A stretch of DNA of 12,861 bases from Pseudobdellovibrionaceae bacterium (GTDB taxonomy: Bacteria; Bdellovibrionota; Bdellovibrionia; Bdellovibrionales; JAMPXM01): NCBI GenBank assembly GCA_016791465.1, contig JAEUWE010000073.1, forward strand, positions 1-12,861, given 5' to 3'. Below the pieces are notes generated by a model. The model ran no database searches. It was not told where the DNA came from and was given only the letters and a program-made list of their open reading frames with translations. Positions within the stretch are counted from its first letter, which is position 1; every line of letters starts with the position of its first letter. The translations under genes were made by a program, and so were the position numbers. Below, in pieces: positions 6,918 through 12,861 of the stretch.

Positions 6918-7852
6918 TGCTCCCCTACCTTCTCACGCTCGGAGCGACACTCAGTTTCTCTGGAGCAAGTCTTATCTTTGCTCACTACTCTCGGCGCATT
7001 TCAGTGTTGTGGATGAATACCTTCAAGGCATTCGTCGCCTTTTCGCTTCTCATCATCACACTGCCGATCTTATTCACCCTCACCGGCCACTGGTCCGGCT
7101 ACATGCCGCCAACGCTCAACTCAACATTTTTACTTCTGATCTCTGGCGCTATCGGCCTCGGCATCGGGGACCTGTTCTTACTCGACGCCTTCATCCGCAT
7201 CGGCGTTTCACGCACTCTGATTCTCTATGGATTTCAACCGATTGCACTCGGTCTTGCCGGCAGCCTTCTCTTTGGACAAACGTTCAACAGTCTGCGGCTC
7301 ATCGCCGTCGGTTGCCTCATCGCCTGTCTAATCATCTTCAATCTCGAACACTATCGCGAGAACAAGCGCTGGGAGATTCGCGGCTTCCTCTTTGCACTCA
7401 TCGGAGTTTCGCTCGACAGTGGTGGCGTTCTCCTGACCCGTCTCGCTTTCGAACACAGTCCGCATAGTCAACCACTTGAAGGTCACCTGATTCGCTGTAT
7501 CGGTGCGCTTATTTTCTATTCCGCCTACTCCGTATTTCTCAGAATGCGTCGTCCGACAAACGACCAAACTCCAGTGATCGGACTCTTTTCCAATTTCATC
7601 CGCTACGACCGCCGCACCCGCGGCATCCTCTTTTTCGGATGCTTCGCCGGAACCTTTCTCTCGCTTTGTTTATACCTGACCGCGATTCAAATCGGCCATC
7701 TCGCTTCAATCTCAGCAATCGCCATCACCGGTCCGATGTTTGCCGCTCTCCTTGAAACCACTTTGCAAAAAAAGCCGATCAGCCGCTCTCTCGCAATGGC
7801 CTTTGCCTTCTTTATCGCTGGATTTGTCGTGCTCTTGATGAGCGCCCCATGA
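6917..7852 (+). CDS. EamA/DMT-superfamily permease
   Basis: A 311-residue protein made almost entirely of about ten hydrophobic segments, arranged as two EamA repeats (roughly residues 1-140 and 152-309). GDLFLLDAFIRIGVSRT in the first half and YLTAIQIGHLASISAI in the second are the typical repeat cores around the fourth and ninth helices. The family exports or imports small metabolites such as amino acids or nucleotides across the inner membrane; substrate cannot be predicted. The ATG overlaps the CDF stop (TGATG) and lacks a strong Shine-Dalgarno, so translation is probably coupled. There is no obvious functional link between the metal transporter and this permease. The gene ends 16 bases before a hairpin that probably closes the transcript. 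Confidence 0.88.
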   Translation: MLPYLLTLGATLSFSGASLIFAHYSRRISVLWMNTFKAFVAFSLLIITLPILFTLTGHWSGYMPPTLNSTFLLLISGAIGLGIGDLFLLDAFIRIGVSRTLILYGFQPIALGLAGSLLFGQTFNSLRLIAVGCLIACLIIFNLEHYRENKRWEIRGFLFALIGVSLDSGGVLLTRLAFEHSPHSQPLEGHLIRCIGALIFYSAYSVFLRMRRPTNDQTPVIGLFSNFIRYDRRTRGILFFGCFAGTFLSLCLYLTAIQIGHLASISAIAITGPMFAALLETTLQKKPISRSLAMAFAFFIAGFVVLLMSAP

Positions 7853-7865
7853 CGCCAACAGTCGC

Positions 7866-7889
7866 AAAAAGGTACAATGTACCTTTCTT
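7866..7889. terminator. Probable bidirectional terminator between EamA and HD-GYP genes
   Basis: AAAGGTAC (7868-7875) and GTACCTTT (7879-7886) form a perfect 8-base-pair stem with a 3-base loop, in the 35-base gap between converging genes. On the minus strand the stem runs into five Ts, as expected of an intrinsic terminator for the HD-GYP gene. On the plus strand it is followed by a less perfect TTTCTTAG. The stem has only four GC pairs, so termination may be partial. It touches the HD-GYP stop codon. Confidence 0.6.
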
Positions 7890-8790
7890 AGAATTTCTCG
7901 GTTGCGAGCATTTTCTGCAGCGCTTTTACGACATCGCGATTGAAGCGTGAGGCCGAGGCCGCCAGAGTGGCTTCAACAAGTGCCTTGATCGACGCTTGTC
8001 GGCCGGCCTTCTGATCACGCTCGTAACGGTCAACGATCTCATTCGCGATCGCAACCACTCGTGCCAGAGGGTGAATGTAGATGTCCTTGAGGCCCTGAGG
8101 ATAGCCCGATCCATCTGCGCGCTCATGATGATGCGCAACGATCATGTAAACTTCTTCGGGAACGGTCTTCAGGCCCGAAAGAATCGAGCGACCCGCTTCG
8201 CAATGACCTTCTAGAATTTTCCGATCCGTCGGCGAGAGCATGCCGGGATCAGTGTTCAGAATCTCGGCCGGTAAAGTGAGCTTACCGATATCATGCAGGA
8301 GCGCACCAAGACCGATATTCTCGATGGTCGACGGTTTGATCCACTCCATCCCATTCGCCAAGATCGTGGCAAGCGCCGACACCATCAAAGAATGCCGAAC
8401 CTGATCTGGCTGCATCGTCTGAAACTTCAAAAACGCATCCGACAGTTTTGGATCCTTCTCGAGTACATTGCGCACAACTTTGCCAACAGCCTTCGCATGG
8501 TTAAAGCTCTCTTCAGAAATACCAAGTCGGGTCAGTTGATCAAAAACCGCAACCGATAGCTTCGTCAGCATTTCCAATCGTGGATCTGCACCGCCACTAC
8601 TAGCGCTTCCAAGCTCAGCGGAGATCGCATCTGATAACTCTTGTTCACTCGACCACAACGTCGTAACGCCTTTGGCCGCGTACTTTTGTAGTCGCGGCTT
8701 ATCGATTGGATTGCCCGTTCGAAACAACGCCAAAAAGCGCGAATCCGGCAGTTGGATATAGAGATTGAACGGCGCTGTATCCCAGCTCAT
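7888..8790 (-). CDS. HD-GYP domain protein (candidate cyclic-di-GMP phosphodiesterase or effector)
   Basis: With the ATG at 8790 the protein has 300 residues. The first 55 or so, from FNLYIQL to TTLWSS, form a small N-terminal domain I cannot name. An alpha-helical linker follows, then an HD-GYP domain from about 125. Visible metal-site residues are Asp129 (in place of Glu), His133, His166-Asp167 (HDIGK), His196, His220 and His221, then HHHERADGSGYPQGL, which holds the GYP triad at 229-231. Where the family has ADxFDA, this protein reads IANEIVD, with Asn250 replacing a metal-ligand Asp. HD-GYP proteins hydrolyse cyclic-di-GMP to GMP or pGpG; the Asn may weaken or change this. A reading up to 8949 adds 53 residues with no domain and runs into the divergent receiver gene, so I reject it. 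No membrane segment; cytoplasmic. GAGACGG just before the ATG is a weak ribosome site. Confidence 0.85.
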   Translation of the reverse strand: MSWDTAPFNLYIQLPDSRFLALFRTGNPIDKPRLQKYAAKGVTTLWSSEQELSDAISAELGSASSGGADPRLEMLTKLSVAVFDQLTRLGISEESFNHAKAVGKVVRNVLEKDPKLSDAFLKFQTMQPDQVRHSLMVSALATILANGMEWIKPSTIENIGLGALLHDIGKLTLPAEILNTDPGMLSPTDRKILEGHCEAGRSILSGLKTVPEEVYMIVAHHHERADGSGYPQGLKDIYIHPLARVVAIANEIVDRYERDQKAGRQASIKALVEATLAASASRFNRDVVKALQKMLATEKF

Positions 8791-8863
8791 AGCCGTCTCA
8801 ATCGAGATAGACTTTACTGATCGATTGTTGCTCACTGATCTAGTGTCCTTGAAACAACGCGGG

Positions 8864-8891
8864 TCGACAAGGCCGGGATTAGGAGTATACC
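8864..8891 (+). promoter_or_regulatory. Possible promoter of the receiver gene, giving a leaderless message
   Basis: TCGACA (8864-8869, 5 of 6 to the -35 consensus), a 16-base spacer and TATACC (8886-8891, 4 of 6 to the -10) lie just before the ATG at 8900. Initiation would fall at about 8898-8899, so the message would begin almost at the start codon. AGGAG at 8881-8885 is 14 bases from the ATG, far for a Shine-Dalgarno, and would lie inside this promoter. The two readings are alternatives. Confidence 0.35.
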
Positions 8892-8899
8892 CTAAACAT

Positions 8900-9325
8900 A
8901 TGTCCGAAAGTCCTAACTCCGGCCCAAAAACCATCCTCATTGTCGACACAAACGAGCCCGCTCGTATTCTTCTGAAGGCTTACTTAAATAGGCTTGGGCA
9001 CCCCAACATCGAAGAGTCCGCCGACAGCATGGAAGCACTGCGCCTGATCATGTCAGCGGCACAAGACCACGCGCCTTACTCGATGGTCTTTATGGAATGG
9101 ACAATGCCCGAGATGGATGCAGTCGAGTTTATCCACGCGACCCGCCAAATGCGCTCATTTGCGCATTTTCCCATCATCGTTCTCGCTGAAGAGTACGACC
9201 ATGCAAAGTGGAACTCGGTCATGAATGCTGGTGCGAATGCCTATCTGATTAAACCGGTCAGCGAAGAAACGCTTATCGAGGTCATGATCAAAGCTCAGCC
9301 GCCAGCGCCCCAAAAATCTGAGTAA
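8900..9325 (+). CDS. Stand-alone receiver-domain protein with non-canonical phosphorylation site
   Basis: A 141-residue CheY-like protein with no output domain. The first strand reads TILIVDT with Asp16, where normally two adjacent acids bind magnesium; the second is Thr17. The third strand, MVFMEWTMPEMD, has Glu66 where the phospho-accepting Asp should be. The fourth, IIVLAEE, has Ala96 where the switch Ser/Thr sits. Lys118 in YLIKPVS is kept. The rest follows the receiver pattern, including the GANAYLIKP end of the fifth strand. Glu in place of Asp often mimics phosphorylation, so the protein may be constitutively active or phosphate-independent. The ATG at 8900 is preferred because an earlier in-frame reading adds 45 residues over the divergent promoter area. 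Divergent to the HD-GYP gene, which may share its pathway. The 3' end overlaps the convergent lipoprotein gene by 38 bases. Confidence 0.88.
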   Translation: MSESPNSGPKTILIVDTNEPARILLKAYLNRLGHPNIEESADSMEALRLIMSAAQDHAPYSMVFMEWTMPEMDAVEFIHATRQMRSFAHFPIIVLAEEYDHAKWNSVMNAGANAYLIKPVSEETLIEVMIKAQPPAPQKSE

Positions 9326-11669
9326 TGCGCGCACGATTGGCGTGAACTCGCGTCTCCCAAACTTCGGGATTTGAACTCCACCACAGCCAGCGCACGATAT
9401 CAGAAAACCGACCTTTGTCTGGCGGCTCTCCATACGTCAGCAAATACATGTAGAGCGCCAAGACGTCGTCGTCGTCATCAAAACCAGAAGCTTCCTTCAG
9501 AAGTTTTTTAAACAAGAAGAAGGCCTTATTGGCTTCACGTCTCGTCAGCACTCCATCTCGATTGGCATCCCAACGCGTGAACAACGACTCAATATAGTGA
9601 TGGATGGAAATTGCCCGATCCATCTCCGTTGAAGCCAATGGTCCCTTTGGATTCTCAACTTTTCGCGACGCCTTTTCTAGATTCCCAAAAAAGCTCTTCC
9701 AACTGCTTTCGCTAAACTTCGCTGCTTGCTTCAGCCAACCCGGCAGATCTGTAAAGTATGAGCCGTAACCCGTCTTCACTCGTTCTCGCCAGCACTTGGC
9801 CTCGATTTTGGGAAGCCCCATGCTGTCTGGCTCAAGAGGAGTACAGTTTGCATCGACATCGACGCGAATCTTTTTTGCGATTTCCGAACTCGCAAATGAA
9901 AACACGAACAAGTCGACGGCCTCGTGATAGCCAAGACGATCATCGCCATTGGACGAGAATAAAAAGATATTCGCAATCGTAAAGCCCGTTTTCCATATCG
10001 TGACATCGTCGGGCTCGAGAAACTTCAGATCCACCGCGACAGCTCGGAAGTCTTTGAAGACCTGTTCGAACTGATCCAGCGTAATTCCCGACATCCGCAA
10101 GCCTTTTGGATCAGCGACGTAGCCATAACCCAACACGCGAACCAGAGTCTGCTTCCAGTTCATCTGTTTAAAGGACTCAAAGTCCATGACCACATCTTTG
10201 GACTGCAGAAACTGTAAACTTCCATTCGGGCGCGTCGAAAGCGGCATCGGACGATCAAACAGCGATTTCAAATCTGCCCATGCTTCATGATGGACTGGCT
10301 GGAATGTATCCCATATCTCACGAACCTGCTTCATCGGCAGTGGACGTCCCGCAGTCTGCGGATCTCGACGAACCGCTTCGACTTCCAACCGTTCCCAGAA
10401 GCGCTGCATCTCAATCCACGCAAAGAGCGCTTCGCGCATGCGGCCAAGATTCACCGGCGTAAGGCCGCCCTGTTCCTCACGTGATCCCTTCGCTGTCAGT
10501 GGATCATTTGGATCAATTGGCGGGGCAAAGCGCGAGTCGTCTTGACGAATGGGATTAAAAACACGTTCCAGTAGAACCGGAATCACGTCGCGAATGGTCT
10601 TAATCTGTAATGGCAACACTCCTGGCTCGATCTGGTTCATCGTATCAAGACCATCCAGAACCGCATTGATCAAAGTGTAGTCGATTTTGCCATTCGACTT
10701 CGAAGCCATCGCCTCTTTCAGAACATCCAAGACTTCGATCACGCTGATTTCGAGCTGATTGAGTCCTTCACCTCGGAACAGGTCGCGACCGCTAAGGGCA
10801 TATTGTAAACGCAAAAATAAACCGTAAATGCGCCCGATATGAGAAAACAAAAGGCGCCATTCATCGGGCGCAATGTCATTGCCATTGGGTCGAATCAACA
10901 ACGCTTTCGTAGCGGCGATGAGCTGCATTTTCTCAGAGAACCAGTTCGGTCCTTTCCAAGTGGAGCGGCCACGATAAAGCCCCTGGAACTCGGTCAATAA
11001 CGCCTTCATATTCTCGACGCGATAGACCTGCTTTGACTGCCCGAGCAACGAACCGAGGGTATCCATCGAAAATGCGAAATCAGAAATTGCCTGCTCCAGG
11101 AGCGCTGGATCCAACGAAAGATCATCTTTCGAAATCGACAGATTTAAAATGGAAACGTAGGGACGAAGACGAATAGCCTCTCGACGAAATGTCTCAAGGA
11201 CTTCAATTAAGCGATAGATTTCTGTTTTTGTAATCTGATCGGCTGCACCACCCAAGAGAGCCTGTTTGACCCGCATGACTTCATCAAGAAGCGGATCCGA
11301 AAGACGAAGGTCTCCTAGGAAATGGCGCTCAAGAAAAGTTCGCAGCTCCTGCGTGGAATAAGAGTCGTGCTGTTTTGAACCGCGGCTGTATGTGACAAAC
11401 ATGTCGAGCGCGCCAGAAAAACATGTAAAAGCCGAATCGACCTCTTCAACACTGGCCTGTGACTTGAAGTACTTTTCGACGGACTGCAGACTCGGCGCAA
11501 AACAGTTTGCTGTTGGTCCGCCAAGCTTCATGGGCGATTGCTCAGCAGCCTCTTGAGTATTCAACTGACAGCCGAGAGTAGCCACCAACGCAAGCGAGGC
11601 GACTCCACCAGCCACCCAACGCAAACAAAACCCCTTCAGACTCACAAGCCCTTCAGTCTTGACGTTCAC
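9288..11669 (-). CDS. Large lipoprotein with EF-hand-like calcium-binding motifs
   Basis: A 793-residue protein whose N-terminus has a short basic part, a hydrophobic run (about 18-32) and Cys34 in ATLGC, a usable though not ideal lipobox, so it is probably lipid-anchored after export. At 701-712 is a canonical EF-hand loop, DANRDGVLTRRE, followed by a hydrophobic helix. A second, weaker loop is at 572-583 (SSNGDDRLGYHE). Degenerate loop-and-helix candidates near 99-113, 259-274, 322-337 and 574-590 hint at a repeated architecture. The rest is rich in amphipathic helices, with no enzyme motif seen. I chose the GTG at 11669, preceded by AGAGGGG 3 bases upstream; a GTG at 11645 after GAAGGG is an alternative that keeps the signal sequence. 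The gene is monocistronic, and its 3' end overlaps the receiver gene. Role unknown; calcium-responsive envelope protein is an inference. Confidence 0.85.
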   Translation of the reverse strand: MNVKTEGLVSLKGFCLRWVAGGVASLALVATLGCQLNTQEAAEQSPMKLGGPTANCFAPSLQSVEKYFKSQASVEEVDSAFTCFSGALDMFVTYSRGSKQHDSYSTQELRTFLERHFLGDLRLSDPLLDEVMRVKQALLGGAADQITKTEIYRLIEVLETFRREAIRLRPYVSILNLSISKDDLSLDPALLEQAISDFAFSMDTLGSLLGQSKQVYRVENMKALLTEFQGLYRGRSTWKGPNWFSEKMQLIAATKALLIRPNGNDIAPDEWRLLFSHIGRIYGLFLRLQYALSGRDLFRGEGLNQLEISVIEVLDVLKEAMASKSNGKIDYTLINAVLDGLDTMNQIEPGVLPLQIKTIRDVIPVLLERVFNPIRQDDSRFAPPIDPNDPLTAKGSREEQGGLTPVNLGRMREALFAWIEMQRFWERLEVEAVRRDPQTAGRPLPMKQVREIWDTFQPVHHEAWADLKSLFDRPMPLSTRPNGSLQFLQSKDVVMDFESFKQMNWKQTLVRVLGYGYVADPKGLRMSGITLDQFEQVFKDFRAVAVDLKFLEPDDVTIWKTGFTIANIFLFSSNGDDRLGYHEAVDLFVFSFASSEIAKKIRVDVDANCTPLEPDSMGLPKIEAKCWRERVKTGYGSYFTDLPGWLKQAAKFSESSWKSFFGNLEKASRKVENPKGPLASTEMDRAISIHHYIESLFTRWDANRDGVLTRREANKAFFLFKKLLKEASGFDDDDDVLALYMYLLTYGEPPDKGRFSDIVRWLWWSSNPEVWETRVHANRARITQIFGALAAEL

Positions 11670-11672
11670 GCG

Positions 11673-11679
11673 CCCCTCT
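11673..11679 (-). promoter_or_regulatory. Ribosome binding site of the EF-hand lipoprotein gene
   Basis: The minus strand reads AGAGGGG three bases before the GTG at 11669. It is the strongest ribosome site in the region and supports the GTG start. Confidence 0.55.
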
Positions 11680-11737
11680 TGTCAAAAATCCTAATCGAAA
11701 AGTAGCGGCAGCCTAGCTTTGACCCGTTCCGTTGTAA

Positions 11738-11863
11738 ATGCGTCGCTCCCCTTTCATCCGCAAGGTGAATAACGCATACGGTCAGTGTTTCAGGCTTTGC
11801 GAAAGGTTTCCAGTCCAGTCTTCCTTGCGGCCGGACCTTGGTGCGGCTATCGTCGCGTTATGA
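11738..11863 (+). other. Possible 41-codon upstream ORF coupled to the glycosyltransferase
   Basis: An ATG at 11738 opens a 41-codon frame ending in TGA at 11861-11863, which overlaps the glycosyltransferase start as ATGA. The product is basic at its N-terminus with two cysteines and no recognisable motif. No Shine-Dalgarno precedes it. It fills most of the 190-base divergent gap (11670-11859), in which I see no other gene. An 8-base inverted repeat, CCGCAAGG (11758-11765) and CCTTGCGG (11823-11830), lies within it. It could be a leader peptide or chance. Confidence 0.15.
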
Positions 11864-12861
11864 CTGCGAATTCTGAAGGCCCTATCCTTTTTGTGCGAAT
11901 GGACCGCATTGGCGACCTCGCTCTCACTCTTCCGACCGATTCTGCCTTCGAAAACAAGGTGGATTGGTGGATTGCGCCCGGTTTGGCCTTCATCGCCGAC
12001 CACGCTAAACCGCGCCGTCGCGTGCGTGAAATCCCTATGAAAATCAAATTTAGCGACTTCCGCCGCCTGCTCGCGGAAGTCAGAAAACGGTCCTACCAAA
12101 CCGTTGTCGTCTTTCACGCGCCGTGGTGGGTTTCGGCCATGATGTGGCTCGCGGGAATCCCCAACCGCGTTGCCGTGCGCTCGCAATGGCACACGTTTTT
12201 GTTTTTTAACAAAGCGGTACGCCAGAAGCGAAGCCTCTCTGAGATGAACGAGTTTGAGTACAACGTCAGACTGCTCGAAGTCGGCCTTTCTCTAGGGGAA
12301 AATGCGCTCGATCGCACGCCGCTTGAGCTTGAGATCGATGCCGCATGGCAGGCCGATACCTTAAAAACTTTCGACCTCAAACATCGCGAATATGCGGTCG
12401 TTCACCCAGGAATGGGCGGCTCTGCCCGCAACTGGCCAACATCGCATTACATCTCTTGGATTCAAGAGGCGGCCAAAAAGCAGCCGGTTGTCATGACCGG
12501 AACCGCGGGCGACAAAGAGATTCTGGAGCCGATTCAGCAGGCGCTGAATGGCACGGCCAACGTGATGTGGCTCAACGAGAAACTCACCGGCCCCACTCTT
12601 CTTCAAGTCCTTGAAGGCGCCACGCGCGTTCTCGCACCCTCAACCGGAGTGGCGCACCTCGCTGCCGCTCTCGGCCGACCGGTGATCGGGCTCTATAGTC
12701 CCGTCAAAGTCCAACATCCCAAGCGCTGGGGCCCGCAGGGAGAAAATGTTCAGGTTTTGGTACCTGACGTGGAGTGTCCTGGAAAAAAAGGCTGCCTTGG
12801 AAGCCAATGTGCTCAGTATGATTGCATGAATCGAATCAGCCTCGAGGCGGTTCGAGATGCT
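11860..12861 (+). CDS. Glycosyltransferase family 9 (ADP-heptose:LPS heptosyltransferase-like), 3' end cut by window edge
   Basis: The frame is open for 334 codons from the ATG at 11860 to the edge, so the C-terminus is missing. The N-terminus, ILFVRMDRIGDLALTLP (about residues 9-25), is the family's first motif with the conserved Gly-Asp. The second half carries VVHPGMGGSARNWP (about 182-195) and VLAPSTGVAHLAAALGRPVIGLYSP (in the 260s to 280s), the nucleotide-sugar binding motifs of GT-B family 9 enzymes such as WaaC, WaaF and WaaQ. A cysteine-rich stretch with four Cys near 308-325 (CPGKKGC, SQCAQYDC) is common in this family near its C-terminal end. The enzyme should add a heptose or other sugar to lipopolysaccharide core at the cytoplasmic face of the inner membrane. 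The exact acceptor is not predictable. No clear Shine-Dalgarno; the start overlaps a short upstream frame. Confidence 0.88.
   Translation, partial: MTANSEGPILFVRMDRIGDLALTLPTDSAFENKVDWWIAPGLAFIADHAKPRRRVREIPMKIKFSDFRRLLAEVRKRSYQTVVVFHAPWWVSAMMWLAGIPNRVAVRSQWHTFLFFNKAVRQKRSLSEMNEFEYNVRLLEVGLSLGENALDRTPLELEIDAAWQADTLKTFDLKHREYAVVHPGMGGSARNWPTSHYISWIQEAAKKQPVVMTGTAGDKEILEPIQQALNGTANVMWLNEKLTGPTLLQVLEGATRVLAPSTGVAHLAAALGRPVIGLYSPVKVQHPKRWGPQGENVQVLVPDVECPGKKGCLGSQCAQYDCMNRISLEAVRDA

Noticed and set aside
8791..8949. N-terminal extension of the HD-GYP protein to 8949
   Set aside because: The added residues have no domain character and overlap the control region and start of the receiver gene.
11782..12192. 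136-codon minus-strand open frame over the glycosyltransferase start
   Set aside because: It lies antisense to a gene with clear family 9 motifs and shows no recognisable protein features; a shadow frame.

Overview
The window looks like chromosomal DNA from a Gram-negative, menaquinone-using bacterium. The signs are a signal-peptide protein and a large lipoprotein, a family 9 (LPS-core type) glycosyltransferase, RsmJ, and a polyprenyl synthase / UbiA prenyltransferase pair. Base composition looks like a little over 50% GC by eye. The gene style (secreted orphan proteins, divergent HD-GYP and receiver proteins, a large EF-hand lipoprotein, very compact overlapping genes) suggests the Bdellovibrionota or a related delta-type lineage. 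That is an inference from style, not a demonstrated assignment. No tRNA, rRNA, insertion sequence, CRISPR array or prophage signature was seen, and there is no gene-free stretch over 300 bases.

Layout. Positions 37-963 (+) encode a secreted protein of unknown function with a possible caspase-like His/Cys pair. Its 3' end overlaps, tail to tail, the end of a leftward operon. Read in its own direction, that operon is: trans-polyprenyl diphosphate synthase (5331-4387), UbiA/MenA-type prenyltransferase (4387-3266), RsmJ-type 16S rRNA methyltransferase (3269-2544) and an unrecognised polytopic membrane protein (2536-932). The joints are a TGATG stop/start, an ATGA stop/start and a 7-base gap, so translation is probably coupled. 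Divergent from it, 76 bases away, is a hotdog-fold thioesterase (5408-5818). It is followed on the same strand by a CDF-type metal cation transporter (5883-6917) and an EamA/DMT transporter (6917-7852), joined by a TGATG overlap.

A hairpin at 7868-7886 separates the EamA gene from the leftward HD-GYP gene (8790-7888). Divergent from that lies a stand-alone receiver-domain protein (8900-9325). Both signalling proteins have substituted key residues: Asn for a metal-ligand Asp in the HD-GYP protein, and Glu for the phospho-acceptor Asp in the receiver. The receiver gene overlaps, tail to tail, a 793-residue EF-hand lipoprotein gene (11669-9288). A family 9 glycosyltransferase gene starts at 11860 and runs off the right edge.

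How the genes fit together. The polyprenyl synthase, the prenyltransferase and the divergent thioesterase could supply three steps of menaquinone assembly: side-chain synthesis, side-chain attachment, and hydrolysis of the naphthoyl-CoA precursor. This is inferred from family and position. The HD-GYP/receiver pair may be a small signalling module whose receiver is locked in, or independent of, phosphorylation. The strongest leads are this altered signalling pair, the EF-hand lipoprotein, the UbiA protein with an altered second Asp motif and an N-terminal extension, and the His/Cys secreted protein.
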